Below are positions 1-12,833 of a DNA stretch of 64,000 bases, piece by piece. The notes below the pieces were generated by a model, which saw nothing but the letters and a program-made list of their open reading frames with translations, searched no databases and was not told the DNA's origin. The DNA is taken from the NCBI RefSeq assembly GCF_030445035.2, contig NC_080698.1:4285501-4349500 (forward strand). Reading direction: 5' to 3'. This DNA is from Dasypus novemcinctus. Its lineage: Eukaryota; Chordata; Mammalia; Cingulata; Dasypodidae. A program made the position numbers and the translations under genes. Within the stretch, counting starts at the first letter, position 1, and each line of letters starts with the position of its first letter.

Positions 1-1550
1 AAACGGATGCACAGACTTGCTGCTACATGGCAGATCCTGAAATAGTGGCCCTGGCATTCCCAGCCTACACTCACCCTCCATTTTCAACACATTTGTGTGC
101 TCTCACTTTGCCATGAATTAATATACTTGTGGTGGAGATTTGTGTCAGCTTTGTCCACTTGGGATTATATCTGTCCTGAAAGCCGTGAATGAATTTGTTT
201 TTAATTTTTACAGATTTTTCATTGGAGGGAGCAGCCAGCTTTTTAATATTTAGCTTAATCTTAGAACAGTATTCCCTAATATTGCATTCACTTGATGAGC
301 CTTCCATTTGAAAATGCAGATTATAGATGATTAATGACACAGGCGCACTTCAGCTTGCAGAGTGCTGACCTTAGGCTGCATGCTCTGTATACCTTGACAC
401 TGCTTTTAACATTGGACTACTGTATTCTAGAAAAGAAAGCTAGTGGCGGTTTCTGTCCACTGCACAGATAACCAGGCTTCAGTGAAATGTTTCTTTAAAA
501 TATGTGAACCAGAGATTTTTGATTAATGGAGTAGCTTTAATCAGAAAATGAAGCCAGGAATTTACAGAAGAAGAAACACAAGTGTCTAAATGTGAAAGGG
601 TGTTCAAGTTCATTGGTAACCAGGGAAAGGCAAATGAAAATGGCAAGATAGCTGTTTCATACTCTTCTCATTAGCAAAAAGTAAAGTCAGACAAAACCAT
701 GTGTTGGCAAGATTAAAGGACATCAGGAACTCATACTGTTTAGAGAACATAAAGTTAAGATGTTTTGAGCAGCATTGTTGGCTGTTCATCAGCAGGAGAA
801 TAAATTGTTCTGTATTCATATTAAGGAATTCTCTCTGTTAGTGAGAATGAATGAACTTGAACTATGTATGTCAGTATGGCTGAATTTCACAAATGTAATG
901 TTTAAAGGGAAAAAATAAGTTGATTAAGAGTATGAATAGTAGGATACCATAAATGTAAAAGTTTAAAGCATACGCAACAATATTATATATTGTTCAGGGA
1001 ATGCCTGCATATGAAAGGCACATGAGATCAAGGTAGGTACTGCTGAGGGACAGCTGTCCTGGTGATGTTGATTAAGTTGGGTGGTGGGTACAGTAGGTGC
1101 TCTTTGTAATTGTCTTCTTGTTGTTGTACCTTTTTGTATGTTTTTAATACTGCATAATACTTAAAAAGTTACGGAAAAGAAATTTGTCTGGAAGAATGCA
1201 CACCCATCTGAAAAACAGTTACCTTGTATAGGTGCAGTAGGATTGGTTGAAGTTCATTTTATTTGTATTTATTCCAATTCATTTTGTGTATAAAATAAAT
1301 ATAGAATTGTTTTTTAAACAATAGATAGGTGTCTTTTTGTTAATATACTTGGAGTTTATAGGGCCAAATCAGTCAGTGGTTTTTCACAAATATTTAGCAC
1401 AATAACTGTGGACAGTGATTACAATCTTTCATTCTATTAAATTGCTAGAAAGTGCTGAAACAATTTTGGCTCAATTTTATGAACACATGTTCTGTAGTAC
1501 ACTGATAATCAACTTTGAGAGTTAGTGTGAGAATTTTTCTATTTTTTTCG
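1..1550. other. SNRK intron, AT-rich, no recognised element
   Basis: This stretch is AT-rich and contains no exon with splice-site support, no RNA gene and no repeat that I recognise. Its short open frames are all broken within about 90 codons and lack family resemblance. Because the first SNRK exon in the window starts inside the kinase domain, this segment is inferred to be intron of SNRK. Confidence 0.6.
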
Positions 1551-3420
1551 TTTCAAAAAATCAAGTTTTTTATTTTACTTACCACCTGCACTTTTTGTTT
1601 TCTAAGTCATCATTTTTCCTGTCATCTTTATTAATTCTTTCTAGGGTCTTTGAGGTAGTTTTTCCTTTTCAATTAAAAAAAAAAATCTTTTTAATTATTT
1701 TTGCCTTTTTTTCTTTTTGGTGTCTTGAACCAAAAGTTTGTTTTACTTATTATCCTGATTTCTAATAAATGCGTGTAAAGCTGTGTGTTGCCCTCTCCCA
1801 CAATCTCTCATGATATGCTAGGGGGGTTCACTCTGCAGTTACTGTTGTTCATTGCTAAAATTTATCTTTACTGCTTTGTTTCTTGTTTAACCCAAAACTT
1901 ATTTAGAAAGGTGTTATTGAAAATAAAACTCAAAGTGTATAGATTTATTTTTCCTTTTGGCTATCTTATTTTAATTTCTAATTTTAGTACAATGTAATCA
2001 ATAAACAATGCTGGTTGGTTTCAGCTTTGAGAAATTATTTTAGATTTTCTTTGAGGCCTGTACGTGGTAATCTTTGGTGGCTATTCCCTGCGTGATTAAA
2101 ACATTTGTATTTTTGTTGCATACAAAGAGTTTATACATAATTATGCATATTAATTATGCAGTTGTTCTTTTGTGTCCTTGTATGTTTTTATTCTGAGATG
2201 TCATTTTCTGAGAAAATTATGCTAGTCTCCCACTCTGATTTGTGAATTTTGTATTTTAGTCAATTTTTGCTTTATGTGTATTATTTTCAAGCTATGATAG
2301 GTGTATGAAAGTTCATAATTTATTTTGCCTTTCACCAATATGAACTGGTACCCATTTAAATGCTCATTGCCTAGAATTCTGTTTTGTCATTTTTCTTTTA
2401 AACAATGTGTAGCTGTATTTTGCTTATAAGAGTCTGTCTTAATAGGTGAATTTAACCCATTCATACTATTACCAAAATGTTTGGATTTGTGCTAATTTTT
2501 TCATTTGCCTTAATTACTTATTTCTTTATAAACTTTTCCTGTGTTTTGTTAGACTATTCAGGTTTTCTTTGCCCTTCCTTGTCAGTGGTTTAGAAGATAG
2601 TCTGTTTCTCTTTATATTGGTGTCCACCTTTAATATGTAGAGTTGAGTGTTGTTAATAATACTCCCCCTTCCCTGCAAACAAGAACTGTAGCTTGCTTTT
2701 ACTTCTAAGTTATTGGTTGTTGGTTTGCTTTTATTTTATTTTACAATAAATACTTACACCTAATTTCTTGGCCTCCCTAACCTTCATTTGGATTCTTTTT
2801 ATTTCGTTTGTAATTCTTTCAGAGATTTGTGAAAAATTCTCCAAACCCTTCTCTGTCTAAAATCATCCTCACATTTGAATGTTAACTTGGCTGGGTATCA
2901 AAATATGTATTCAAAATAATTTTCCTCCCAACTTTGAAGATATTTTTCTGTCATCGTCTTGCTTCCAAAGTTGCCACTGAGAGGTATGATGTGAAACTAA
3001 TTTTGTATTCTGTTTGATTACATTTCATTGATAAGAGAGGCTTGTTTTTTGTTTTCTCACATTTTAACCCTTCTGCGAGTGCCTCATTAAATCAGTTTCC
3101 TTGGGTATTCTTTTTGATAAACTTGGTTCCTCTCTTAGGGTGTTTATTTTTCTGTAGATCTTGGGGATTGTTAGTTGTGTGTTTTTGAGATTCCCACATA
3201 GTTGTGTGTTTTTGAGATTCCCACATAGCTTGTTTGTGAATATGGTGTTTGAGTATTGTAGCCAGCCACCAGTGGATGTGGGAGAAGAGCAGGGTATGCG
3301 GCCAGGTGGGATTTTCAGATGTTTGGTCTTGAGGGTCAGTTGACCCTTTGGGCACCATCCTTCTCTCTCTGCCCCTAATGCCCATAATTAATCCTTCAGC
3401 CGAGAACAAGTGTCTACTCG
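1550..3420 (-). mobile_element. Old L1-type LINE fragment(s), antisense
   Basis: The T-rich plus strand reads like the reverse complement of decayed L1-type LINE sequence, notably around 2150-2640 and 3020-3420. No intact reading frame remains. A 27-bp exact tandem duplication (3173-3226) lies inside it. Subfamily and exact ends are uncertain; a RepeatMasker alignment would settle both. Confidence 0.5.
3173..3226. repeat. Exact 27-bp tandem duplication
   Basis: Positions 3173-3199 are repeated without a mismatch at 3200-3226. The perfect identity inside otherwise decayed LINE sequence points to a recent slippage or duplication event. Confidence 0.95.
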
Positions 3421-4620
3421 GGCATGCTTGGTGCTAATTTAGGATTGTGGGGTGGGAAGAGATGGTCTCAGTTAATTCTTTTGATGGTTGTCTTGGTGCA
3501 GTTCCTTCCAATCTCTGTTATCTAGAAGGGAGCTCCACATAATCCTCCCAGTGGTTGTTGGATCTGGTTCAACCTGCCATCTACCCAGTTTATCATAGCT
3601 AGGATTTGGGAGAGAAGGACTGGCTCGGTCATACTCAGTGAACTGTTAGGTCATCCACATTGGTGGGCTTTCAAAAATGTGTATTAAGTTGACTTTCTTG
3701 AGTTAGAAGGAAAGGAAACAAATGTTTGTGGATTTTTTTTTTAATGAAAAAATCCTGGAATTTATCACAGTCCTTGAAATTCCCGTAGTAGACTGCAGTG
3801 CAGTAGCACACACGTTGGAGTGCTCATTTTTGCTTGTTCCAGTAGTTTACCCAGTGGAAGAATGCGCTGGGCGGAGCAGGTGGGAGGATACCTGACGGCT
3901 GTACCTGACGGCTGGCTTCATGCCTTTGCTCTGGAGAGACCAGGCTGCCTGCTGGCTGGGGTGGCCTGCTTGAAGTGGGGCTCCAAGGGAGTTTCCGGGT
4001 AAATAATTTTTTTCCCCAAGCAACATTAAAGCACTGTGCTTTAAAAAGCAAAATTAAACTATGCTTTAAAAATTTCTTCATTATAGAAACTCTAAAATGG
4101 GGAAACTGTGTCTTAGATCACCGATTTACAACTTTTCAGTAATTATAAAACCCTGGCATTGTTTATGACTTTATTACTTCACTAAAATTTTTAAGTTTAT
4201 TTTCAAATTTAAATGAGTTAAATTTGGTATTGAGAACTTTATCATCTCACTTGAGATTTGGAGACTTCCTAGATTGTTACAGATCTGTAAGATGCTTCCT
4301 TGTTCATAGACAAATTCTTTCAAAGATGAAATATTCAGTCTCTACGTTAATTTATTATTACTGGTTTAGCAGTAGATACCAGTGAAAGCTAAATTACTTA
4401 AAACATGGCATCATGCAAAGGTTTTGATTTCAAGTCAGAGTGTGTAGCTATTGGAGATATAAACATAAGACATGTACACTCTACAATAATATTTATCAAA
4501 ATTGTGGTTCAGCTTTTAATGGAGATGATTTACAATCTTGAGAATATCCTCAGGCACATTGGTATGCAAAAAATAGATCTTCTTTTCTTCATAAATCTGC
4601 ATTTTGCCCTGCATTAAAAT
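3421..4620. other. SNRK intron, no gene seen
   Basis: Mixed-composition intron. A slightly GC-richer patch at 3840-3990 contains a short local duplication (the 12-mer at about 3890 recurs near 3905). I see no exon, RNA gene or clear repeat here. Confidence 0.5.
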
Positions 4621-4639
4621 ACGATTCTTTGCCTGCGCT

Positions 4640-5445
4640 CGCTAAACGAGGAACTCAGAGGAACTTCCTCACCTTGATAAAGAGCATCTACAAAAAACCT
4701 ACAGCTAACATCCTACTTAATGCTTTAAGACTGAATGCTCTCCCCCCAATATCAGTAACAAGGCTCTTAATCAGCTTAGTTCTGAAAGCCATACAGGTTG
4801 AAAGGGAAGGAAGGAAGAAAGAAAACTGTCCCTATTTGCAGACAATGTGGATGTCTATATAGAAAATCTCAGGGAATCTACAGAAAAAGACTTAGAACTA
4901 ATAAGTAAACACAGCAAGGTGACAGGTAACAAGATGAACATGCGAAAACCAATTGCATTTATAAATACTGACAGTGTATGTGTGGAAACCGAAATTAAAA
5001 ACACAATACCACTCACAGTAACACTACAGAAAATGTAGTACTTAGGTAAGCTCCTGACAAAACACATAAAGGATCTATATGCTGAAAATTATAAAATGTG
5101 GATTTAAGGACCAAAGTAAATGGAGAGATACATCATCAATTGGAAGACAACATAGTAAAAGATACCAATTTTCCCCAAATTGATCTGTAGATTTAATAAT
5201 GCAAGATCTATCAAAATTCCTTCCAAGTTTTTTGTAGCTGTAGACAACATTATTCTAAAACTTTTATGGGAAAGCTAAGGATTGGGAATAGCTAAAAAAC
5301 AGTTTTGAAAAATAGAAGTAGAATCACTGCTCAAGTCCAAGACTTGCTATAAAGTGATAGTCATCAACAGTTTATTATTGGTATGAATGGAACAGAATAG
5401 AGAACTCAGAAATAGACCCATATAAATATGCTCAACTGACTTTAA
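4640..5445 (+). mobile_element. L1 LINE fragment, ORF2 reverse transcriptase region
   Basis: The plus strand encodes a decayed L1 ORF2 segment. The frame at 4629-4862 contains a recognisable reverse-transcriptase stretch (KSIYKKPTANILLNALRL). At 4835-4846 the catalytic FADD motif reads FADN, so the active site is already lost. The frame then shifts, and the frame at 4847-5038 continues with the downstream ORF2 region. Further ORF2-derived sequence runs to about 5445. It is a 5'- and 3'-incomplete dead copy inside the SNRK intron. Confidence 0.85.
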
Positions 5446-5449
5446 AGAA

Positions 5450-8250
5450 ACTTTTTATTTTTAACTTTAAAACTTACAGGACAGTTATTAAAATAATACA
5501 AACTCCCTACAGAGAACTCCAACATACCCCTACCCACCCACCCCTCAACTGATACCTAGATCCACCAATTTTAAAGTTTTGCCATATTTGCCACATTGTT
5601 CTGTCTACCCCTCTATTTATATAACTCATTTTCTGAACACTTGAATGTAGGTTATTTATATCATGTTCCTTGAACACAATATTGCCATGTCCATTTCCTA
5701 AGAACAAGGATTTTCACTTATGTAACACTTTAAGTTACTAAGTTCAGGAAACTTAACATTGACCTAAAGCTCACAATCTATATTCCAATTTTTTCACATA
5801 TCCCAACAATGTCCCTTTGAGCCTTCTCTCCCTTGTTAGGTCCAACCAGGATCATGAATTTCATTTAATTAGTTGTCTCTTTAGTTTCTTTCTTCCTCCT
5901 TCCTTCCTTCCTTTCTTCCCTCTTTCCTTTCTTTCACATATATATAGCATAAACTTTCCTATCTCAGCCACTCCCAGGCATGATCTCAGTAAATGCAGTG
6001 AGATTAATCACAGTCACATTATTGTGGTCCACCACCACCTTCCATTACTAAAGCCTTCCCACCTCCCAGACAGAAACCCGATACCCATTATGAATGAACT
6101 CCCCATTCCCCCTACCCCTCATCTTGGCAGCCTCTACTCTAATTTCCGTCCCTCTGGGCTTGCATATTCTTTGGTATTTTATTTTTATAGTTGCCATAGG
6201 GCCTAAATTGAACATCCTAGATCTAACAGTCTTGTTTGCTTTGATACCAACGTAACTTCAATGATTTACACAAACTGTGTTTCTATGCCCTTCCATCCCC
6301 CCATCTTTATGTAGTTTTTGTCAAAAATTGCATGTGTATACATTGAGTCCAGAATCACTGATTGATCATTACATTTTATGATATTGCCTTTTAAAGCCTG
6401 CAGAAAGTAAAAAGTGGAGTTACAAACCCAAAATATAATAGTATTATCATTTATATTTAATCATGGTGTACCTTCACCCGAGGTCTTTATTCTTCATGTT
6501 GTCCTTTCCTTTCAATTTGTAGACCTGTTTTAGCATCTCTTCTAGGGCTGGTCTAGTGGTGGCAAACTCCCTCACTTACATGGGAATGTCTTAATCTCTC
6601 TCTCATTGTGAAAGACAGTTTTGCCAGATATAGAATTCTTGGGTGGCATTTTTTGGCTTTCAGCACTTTAAATGCTATCCCACTGTCTTCTTGCCATGGT
6701 TTCTCCATGAGAAATCAGCATTTAAACATTGAGTTGAAACAAGAAGAACATGTTGCTTCTCTCTAGAATTCTGTCTTTGGCAATCAGCAGTTTGATTATA
6801 GTATGCAGTGAAGTGGGTCTCTGGGTTTATCCTGTTTGGAGTTTGTTTAGCATCTTGGATGTGTATATTCATGTCTTTTGTTAAATTTATAATTTTTCAG
6901 CCATTATTTCTTTGAATATTCTCTCTGTCCCTTTCTCTCTTTTTCCCCCTGGGACACCCGCAGTATCTATTTTGGCAGGCCTGATGGTGTCCCACAGTTT
7001 CCCCAGGCTCCATTCACTTTTCTTTATTCTTCTGTTCCTCAGGCTGGATGAGTTCACTTGTCTTCAGGTTCTCCTGTTGTTTCCTCTCTCAGCTCCAGTC
7101 TGCTGGTGGATCCCTCTAGGGATTTTTAAGTATCTGTTATTGTGGTCTTCAGATGTATTTCATTCCTTTTCATAATTTCCACCTCTCTGTTGATACTCTC
7201 TTTGTGTTCATCTATCGTTTTCCTGATTTCCTTTAGTCCTTTGTCCAAAATTAGTCCTTTGTCCATATTTAGGACTGTTTTAAGTCTTGTCTGGAATGCC
7301 CAAGGTCTGGCCCTTCTCAATGATGGTTTCTGATGCTTTAGTCTTCTCTTTTGTGCAGTCACTTCCTGTTTCTTTCTGTGTTTTGTAACCTTTTGTTGAA
7401 TCCTGGACATTTTGGAATTTTAATGTGTTGTCGCTGGAATTTAGATCTGAGATGGCTGTTCCTTATCCAGCTAGTGTTATGACAGGGTTTTTTTGAATAC
7501 CAGGAGGTAACCAAAAAAGAGGAAGGAAGAAGGGAAAAAAGAACAACAGAAAACCAAAAGCTCGCCCGGTCTTTGCAGATGGACCTGCCTATGCACTTTC
7601 CTGCAAGGCTTATCCGTGGAATGAGTTGGGAGACTAGCTCCAGGCCAAAGTGCAGGGCCTGTCTGACCCCTCCCGCACTTAGCCCTTGTTTGGGCTGATG
7701 CCTGGGCTACAGGAATCTCCATTCTAATGCGAATAAGAAAGTTCTGTCGCTACCAGTGCTCTGCCCCAGGCAACACGTCTTGCCTGGTCTCCCCAGCGTG
7801 CTGCAGGAAAGCTCTTGGCTGCCTCCTACGTGGGGCGTATCTGCTATAGCAATGGCGAGTCCTTCTGGCCACCACCCGACGGGCTGGCGCAGACATACAT
7901 GCTCCGAGTGTGTGCAAGAGTTACCCTGCTCCCTCCAGACCGCGCCCAGGGATCTGCACTGGAGAGTGGCCTACTGGGTGCTGAGCCAGTAGGGGATGTG
8001 GGAGGGGCCAGCCAGGGTGCCCTGAGCGCTAGTGCGTTTGAATAGACTTCTTCCTCATTTGGCACTTGCTTTGTTACTGAAGTTCTTATCTGTTTTCTGG
8101 AGCTTTGAGAAAGATGCTTCTGCCAGTTCTTGCAGGTTGTTTACAGCTTCTGCTGGAGGCTGGAGACCAGAAGCATCTGGCTCTGCCATCTTGGTCCCAG
8201 CTAGTCTTCGACAAAGATGCAGAAGCAGTTCAGTGGAGGGCAGGCAGCCG
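5450..8250 (-). mobile_element. HAL1/L1 element, antisense, with decayed ORF1 and 5' region
   Basis: The minus strand carries a half-L1 (HAL1) type element. Reading right to left, about 8230-7430 looks like a 5' leader, and 7410-7126 encodes the ORF1 N-terminus (starts MSRIQQKVTKHRKKQE, later a coiled-coil-like stretch with NREVEIMKRNE). The conserved ORF1 C-terminal region reappears at 6872-6675 in another frame (MNIHIQDAKQTPNRIN). Between 6470 and 5450 lies 3' sequence of the same type. HAL1 elements carry only ORF1 and depend on L1 enzymes. Frameshifts and stops show that this copy is inactive. The boundary between the HAL1 body and another LINE near 6100-6470 is uncertain. Confidence 0.7.
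5886..5936. repeat. Pyrimidine simple repeat (CTTC/CTTT)n
   Basis: A run of imperfect CTTC and CTTT units on the plus strand, inside LINE-derived sequence. Confidence 0.85.
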
Positions 8251-8339
8251 TTTCAGCAGCGGGTGCTGGAGCACATGGACACCCAGAGGCAAATAGGAGT
8301 GCCAGCTAAACCTCACCTTACACAAAGACTGTCTCACAG

Positions 8340-8764
8340 TTTATATAAAACATAAACTTACAGAGCTTTTAGGAAAAGACAGGAGAAAATCTTCAGACCT
8401 TGGTACAGTTGAAAGCTCCTATCTTGACACCAAAAGCATGATCCTTGAAAAGAAAAAAATGATGAATTGGCCCTCATGAAAATTAAAAATTTTTGCTCTG
8501 TAGAAGACCCCATGAAGACTATAAAAATAAAAGCTACAGAGGGGGAGAAAATACTTGCAAACCATGTATTTGTCCAAGATCTAGTATCTAGAATCTATAA
8601 AGACCTCTCAAAACTTAGCAGTTAAAAAAATCCAATTAGCAAATAGGCAAAAGACATGAAGAGATATTTCACCAGAGAGGATTGGTAGATGACCAGTAAG
8701 CATGTGAATAAAATGTTAAATCTCATTAGTCATTAGGGAAATGAAAATTAAAACCGCAATGAGA
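8340..8764 (+). mobile_element. L1 ORF2 3' region, left half, split by a SINE
   Basis: The plus strand resembles the C-terminal part of L1 ORF2. The same element resumes at 9180 after a DAS SINE insertion, so the two pieces belong to one L1 copy. No long frame survives. Confidence 0.75.
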
Positions 8765-9179
8765 GGGAAGCGGACTTGGCCCAGTGGTTAGGGCGTCCGT
8801 CTACCACATGGGAGGTCCACGGTTCAAACCCCGGGCCTCCTTGACCCGTGTGGAGCTGGCCCATGCGCAGTGCTGATGCGTGCAAGGAGTGCCGTGCCAC
8901 GTGGGGGTGTCCCCCACATAGGGGAGCCCCACGTGCAAGGAGTACGCCCCATAAGGAGAGCCGCCCAGCGCGAAAGAAAGTGCAGCCTGCCTAAGAATGG
9001 CGCCGCCCACACGGAGAGCTGACACAACAAGATGACGCAACAAAAAGGAACAGATTCCCGTCCCGCTGACAACAACAAGCGGGCAAAGAAGATGACGCAG
9101 CAAATAGACACAGAGAACAGACAACTGGGGTGGGGCTGGGGGGAGAAGGGGGAGAAATAAATAAATCTTAAAAACAAAA
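8765..9179 (+). mobile_element. DAS SINE (tRNA-derived, armadillo-type), full length
   Basis: A complete SINE in plus orientation. Its 5' part is tRNA-like with a Pol III A box at 8777-8787 (TGGCCCAGTGG) and a B box at 8821-8830 (GGTTCAAACC). A GC-rich unrelated body follows, then an A-rich tail with AATAAA repeats at about 9155-9179. It is flanked by a 15-bp target-site duplication (8750-8764 and 9180-9194, one mismatch), the signature of L1-driven retrotransposition. It interrupts an older plus-strand L1. The family is characteristic of armadillos, which is the strongest clue to the source organism. Confidence 0.95.
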
Positions 9180-10030
9180 AAAACCACAATGAGAAAACAC
9201 TACCCATTTATGAGAATAGCTAAAATAAAAAAATAATGACACCAAATGCTGATGAGGATGTGAGGAAACTAGATCACTCATATATCACTTGTGGGAATGT
9301 AAAATGGTACAGCCACTCTGGAAAAGGTTTGGCTGTTTCTTACAAAACATATATGCATTTACCATATAAGCTAGCAATGACAGTCTTAGGCATTTATCCC
9401 AGAGAAAGGAAAGCCTTTGTTCATATAAAAACCTGTACATGGATATTTGTAGCAGTTTTATTGGTAGAAGCCCAAAACTGCAAACAGCCCAGATGTCCTT
9501 CAACAAGTGAATGAGTAAACAAACTGGCACATTCTTGCCATGGAATACTATGCAGCATTTAAAAGGAACGTATTTGAATTGATGTCAAGGGAATTAGGTT
9601 GCCTGAAAAAAAACAGTCTCAAAAGCATTCTCAATTACATGCTGTATAATTTACATAACTTTCTTGGACAAAATTATAAAGATGGGGCCAGATTGGTGGT
9701 TACCAGGGATTAGAGATGGTGGTTGGTCTGGTTATGAAGGATAAGATGAAGTCATGGGACATGTTTATAATTGGTAGTTGTTACACAGATCTACATTTGG
9801 TAAAATTGCGTACAGCTATACACACACAAATGAGTGCGTGTTAAAACCGATGTGATCTAAACAAGCTCTGTGGATTGAACCATTGTTTTTGGTATTATAC
9901 TGTATAGGTGAGCAAGATGTTGTCATTGGAGGGACATTTGGTAAAGGGTACCTGGGAACTCCCACTTTTTCCAACTCTTGTGAACCTATAATTATTTCAG
10001 AATAAAAGTTATAAACATATATATTGTTCA
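9180..10030 (+). mobile_element. L1 ORF2 3' end and 3' UTR, right half
   Basis: This continues the L1 split by the SINE at 8765-9179. The frame at 9236-9514 contains typical ORF2 C-terminal sequence (VLGIYPRERKAF; the tail reads CKQPRCPSTSE). The element decays into a 3' UTR and ends near 10030. Confidence 0.8.
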
Positions 10031-10218
10031 TGGACTGGGAGGCAAGTTACCCCAGTGTGGGTATTCCTAAGATGTATAGGATGGTTCTGTTTTTTGTTGT
10101 TTTTTTTTCTTTTTTTACCAAAAATGCCTGATTATGGTCTGGGTGTGAAGGTTGATAGGACAAACACTGAATTTTTGCAGTGTTCAAATGTATGCTACAA
10201 GTATTGTTCTTACACTGC

Positions 10219-10595
10219 TTTTTTTTTTTAATCCCCCCCCCACCTTGTGGCTTTTTGCATGTTGTCTGCTCTCTGTGTCCATTCGCTGTGTATTCTTCTG
10301 TGTCTGTATTTTATTTATTTTATTTCCCCTCCCCCCTTGCGGCTTGCTTGCTGTCTGCTCTGTCCATTCGTTGTGCTCTCTTCTGTGTTTTTGCTTGTCT
10401 CCCTTTTTTTTTGTTGTTGCATCATCTTGCTGAGTTGTCTCTCCGTGGCCTGGTGGCTCTCCGCGGAGCTTGCGGGCCACTAGCTCTCTGTGGCGTGCGA
10501 GCGAGCCTGCCTTCACAAGGAGGCCCTGGGACATGAACGCAGGGTCTCCCGTATGGTAGACAGGAGCTCAACTGATGGAGCCACAGCCACTTACC
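10219..10595 (-). mobile_element. DAS-family SINE, older subfamily, antisense
   Basis: Antisense SINE with its poly(T)/A-tail end at 10219 and its tRNA-like head at the right, where the remnant of the B-box/head region reads in reverse at about 10530-10590. It is flanked by an 11-bp target-site duplication with one mismatch (10208-10218 and 10596-10606). The body differs clearly from the copies at 8765 and 25625, so it is a different or older subfamily. Confidence 0.8.
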
Positions 10596-10606
10596 TCTTA
10601 CAGTGC

Positions 10607-12534
10607 ATTTTAAAAAGTACAAATAATTTAAAACCAGGTATTGGGCCAAAACAAAAAGTTGAGAGCATTTAGCCTTCACCAAGTTAAAAGTATATTCTTG
10701 TATTTATTTTAAAGCAGTAGTTCTTAACTTCCTCTGGTTCAAAATGTAATGCCTTTAGACACATCTTAGAATTGTCACATGTAGACCACCTTTAATTATT
10801 CCTTTCCTTAACCTAACATTGCACATGAAGAATGTCTCAAAATCCAGTGTGAATTTTCAAACATCAGTCTCTAGTAGTCTATCTGAAAAGAATTGCATTG
10901 TCTTGTGAAAAAGTAACTTAGAAAAACATGGTAAATTGAGACATTCTTGACAATTAGTTTATATGCTATTTAGAATTTGTATGATATGCCAGTTTTTTGA
11001 AATCTTAGCATATTCAAGCCAAGAGTTGTTAAACTAGAAGCCACAATTAATGTACTTAAGGCATTTTTAACTTGGTCCAGCTCTAGTATTTGTGATGAAA
11101 TAGCTCCTTTTCTATAAAAGATTCTTTTAGAGAATTTAGGAGATGGGAACATGCTGTAGTTTTAGCATGATGATTTTAATATATTAGAACATTTAATATT
11201 TTCTTCTAAAATTTTTAAAAATTAAAAATTCTAAAAAAATTTTCTCTGAAAAATTTCCATATAGTATAACCTAAGCTGTTTCCTTTGTGACAGGATTTTT
11301 TAAATATTTCAAAAGGACATAAACTAAAAAGAAATGTTCTCTGTAGTTTATATAAATCTGCTATTGTGGGTTAAATCATGACTTGATAAATCTTGCTTTT
11401 AATTCAGATTTAAATGACCCCTCTAGAGGAGCTGTTAACGTACTTGCTTTTATGTCCTTCCCAAGCTGCACCGTTTCTGAGCGTAATCATTTCATTTCCT
11501 GTTATAACTCATCATCTGTTAGAGATCGGTGCTTTAGTACTGTTTCCTGTTTTCAGACTTGGGCGTTCCTTTCCCAGCGCCAGAATCTGGTTAGCTTTTC
11601 TGTCGCTTACTCTTACTCTTAGCCATCTGGACATGCGGACGCTGGCGGGTTTTAGAGACGACCTCGGGCTCGCCAGTCAGAGCCCAGGTGCCAAGGGTTT
11701 TGAGCTGGTGTGCAGCTTGGGAACCCATTTCGGAGGGATGGCTGGTGCCTCTTCCTGGGCAGCAGGGCAGGTGTGGCCTGCTGGAGCGCTAGGGAAAACC
11801 TGCCTGCGTGGGTGCCCAGAGCGAGCCGACTGCTGCCCGAGGCCCAGGCGAGGTCGGATGTGGCTTTAAAGCCTCCAGAAGGAGGTGCACGGGCCTCAGA
11901 TATGGAGCACACGCCTTCCCTGGGCTACCTGCCCAGGATTCCAGCACATGTTCAGAAAGACGGCCTTATCCCAACTGTTGTCATCACTTCCTGTGGTTTA
12001 AAACCAAAGAAAAAATGAATTCTCTTTCCCTAGGCTTTCTGAAGTTTCACATGCTCATGAGAAATGGCAAGGAGAAGCTCACAGTTAACACCTGATCTGG
12101 TGGACCCTCTGAAGTAAAGGCACTTCATTCCATATTCCGTATTTACAAGGTCCTGGCTTTCTAATGTGGATGTTATATAATTATTTGGGAAGTAGAGGCT
12201 CTTTTCCTTGAGTAAAATCCATTATTGAATTTAATACTTATAATAAATATTCTTGACCATGAAACATTTATGGGTCCCATGCAGGTAGGTTTTCAGGTTA
12301 ACTCAGTCATTGATTTTTTCAGTGTTTGAGAGGCCTGGAAATTACGGAAATTATTCATGAGTTTATGTGTTTTCCATAACACATCGTTTTTTGCTGTAGT
12401 GCTTAGTGTTTTCACTGTGTTGTAAGGCTGAGATCAAATAAAATACGTGTTGACACTGTTTTGAAAAGTAAAACTTAAGGAAAAAAAAAAAGTAAACCCT
12501 TACCTTAATAATGATTTAAACTGCTGCTTCACTA
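10607..12534. other. SNRK intron, largely unique sequence
   Basis: AT-rich intron with a GC-richer island at about 11640-11960. The island has open frames in several registers (up to 151 codons), but these overlap on both strands and lack splice signals, so I do not call an exon. The patch near 10720-10800 may be a degraded DNA-transposon relic. Confidence 0.45.
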
Positions 12535-12700
12535 CTAACCATCCATCACTTTACCTGGGGGAGATTTTTTAAAATTCTGTAGCCTGAGGCCATCCCCAAA
12601 GATTCTGATTCAAATAGCCGTGGATGAGGCCTTATCCAGAGTCAGACTTGCAGAATCAAGTGTTTTCACATATCAGAGGAAAGGTGGAGGCCCAACATTT
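12535..12700. mobile_element. MER5A-like nonautonomous DNA transposon relic
   Basis: The phrases at 12553-12620 (a CCTGGGGGAG block, a long A/T run, then a GATTCTGATTCAA block) match the inner region of the common mammalian hAT-type MER5A repeat as I recall it. The copy is degraded and its ends are approximate. Confidence 0.55.
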
Positions 12701-12833
12701 TAATTCTATGCTCTTTGAAGAATAAATATTAGGGAAAAATTTTTAATTTCTTAAGGTTCAAAAAGTGAATAAATTTTAAAGTATTTTTTACATTAATGTG
12801 TTGAAATATATCACCCACACACATACATACATA

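Noticed and set aside
5886-5936. CRISPR-like or satellite array
   Set aside because: It is a plain pyrimidine simple repeat without conserved repeats and unique spacers.
8765-8840. Possible tRNA gene because of A and B boxes
   Set aside because: The boxes belong to the tRNA-derived head of a SINE. The acceptor stem is not closed, and a SINE body and A tail follow.
8801-9207. Two overlapping minus-strand frames of 127-128 codons
   Set aside because: They are the antisense of the DAS SINE at 8765-9179. Similar frames recur in the SINE copies at 10219 and 25625.
11640-11960. Possible extra SNRK exon in a GC-richer patch
   Set aside because: Open frames are present, but there is no acceptor and donor pair in a matching phase, and the visible exons already account for the expected protein without a gap.
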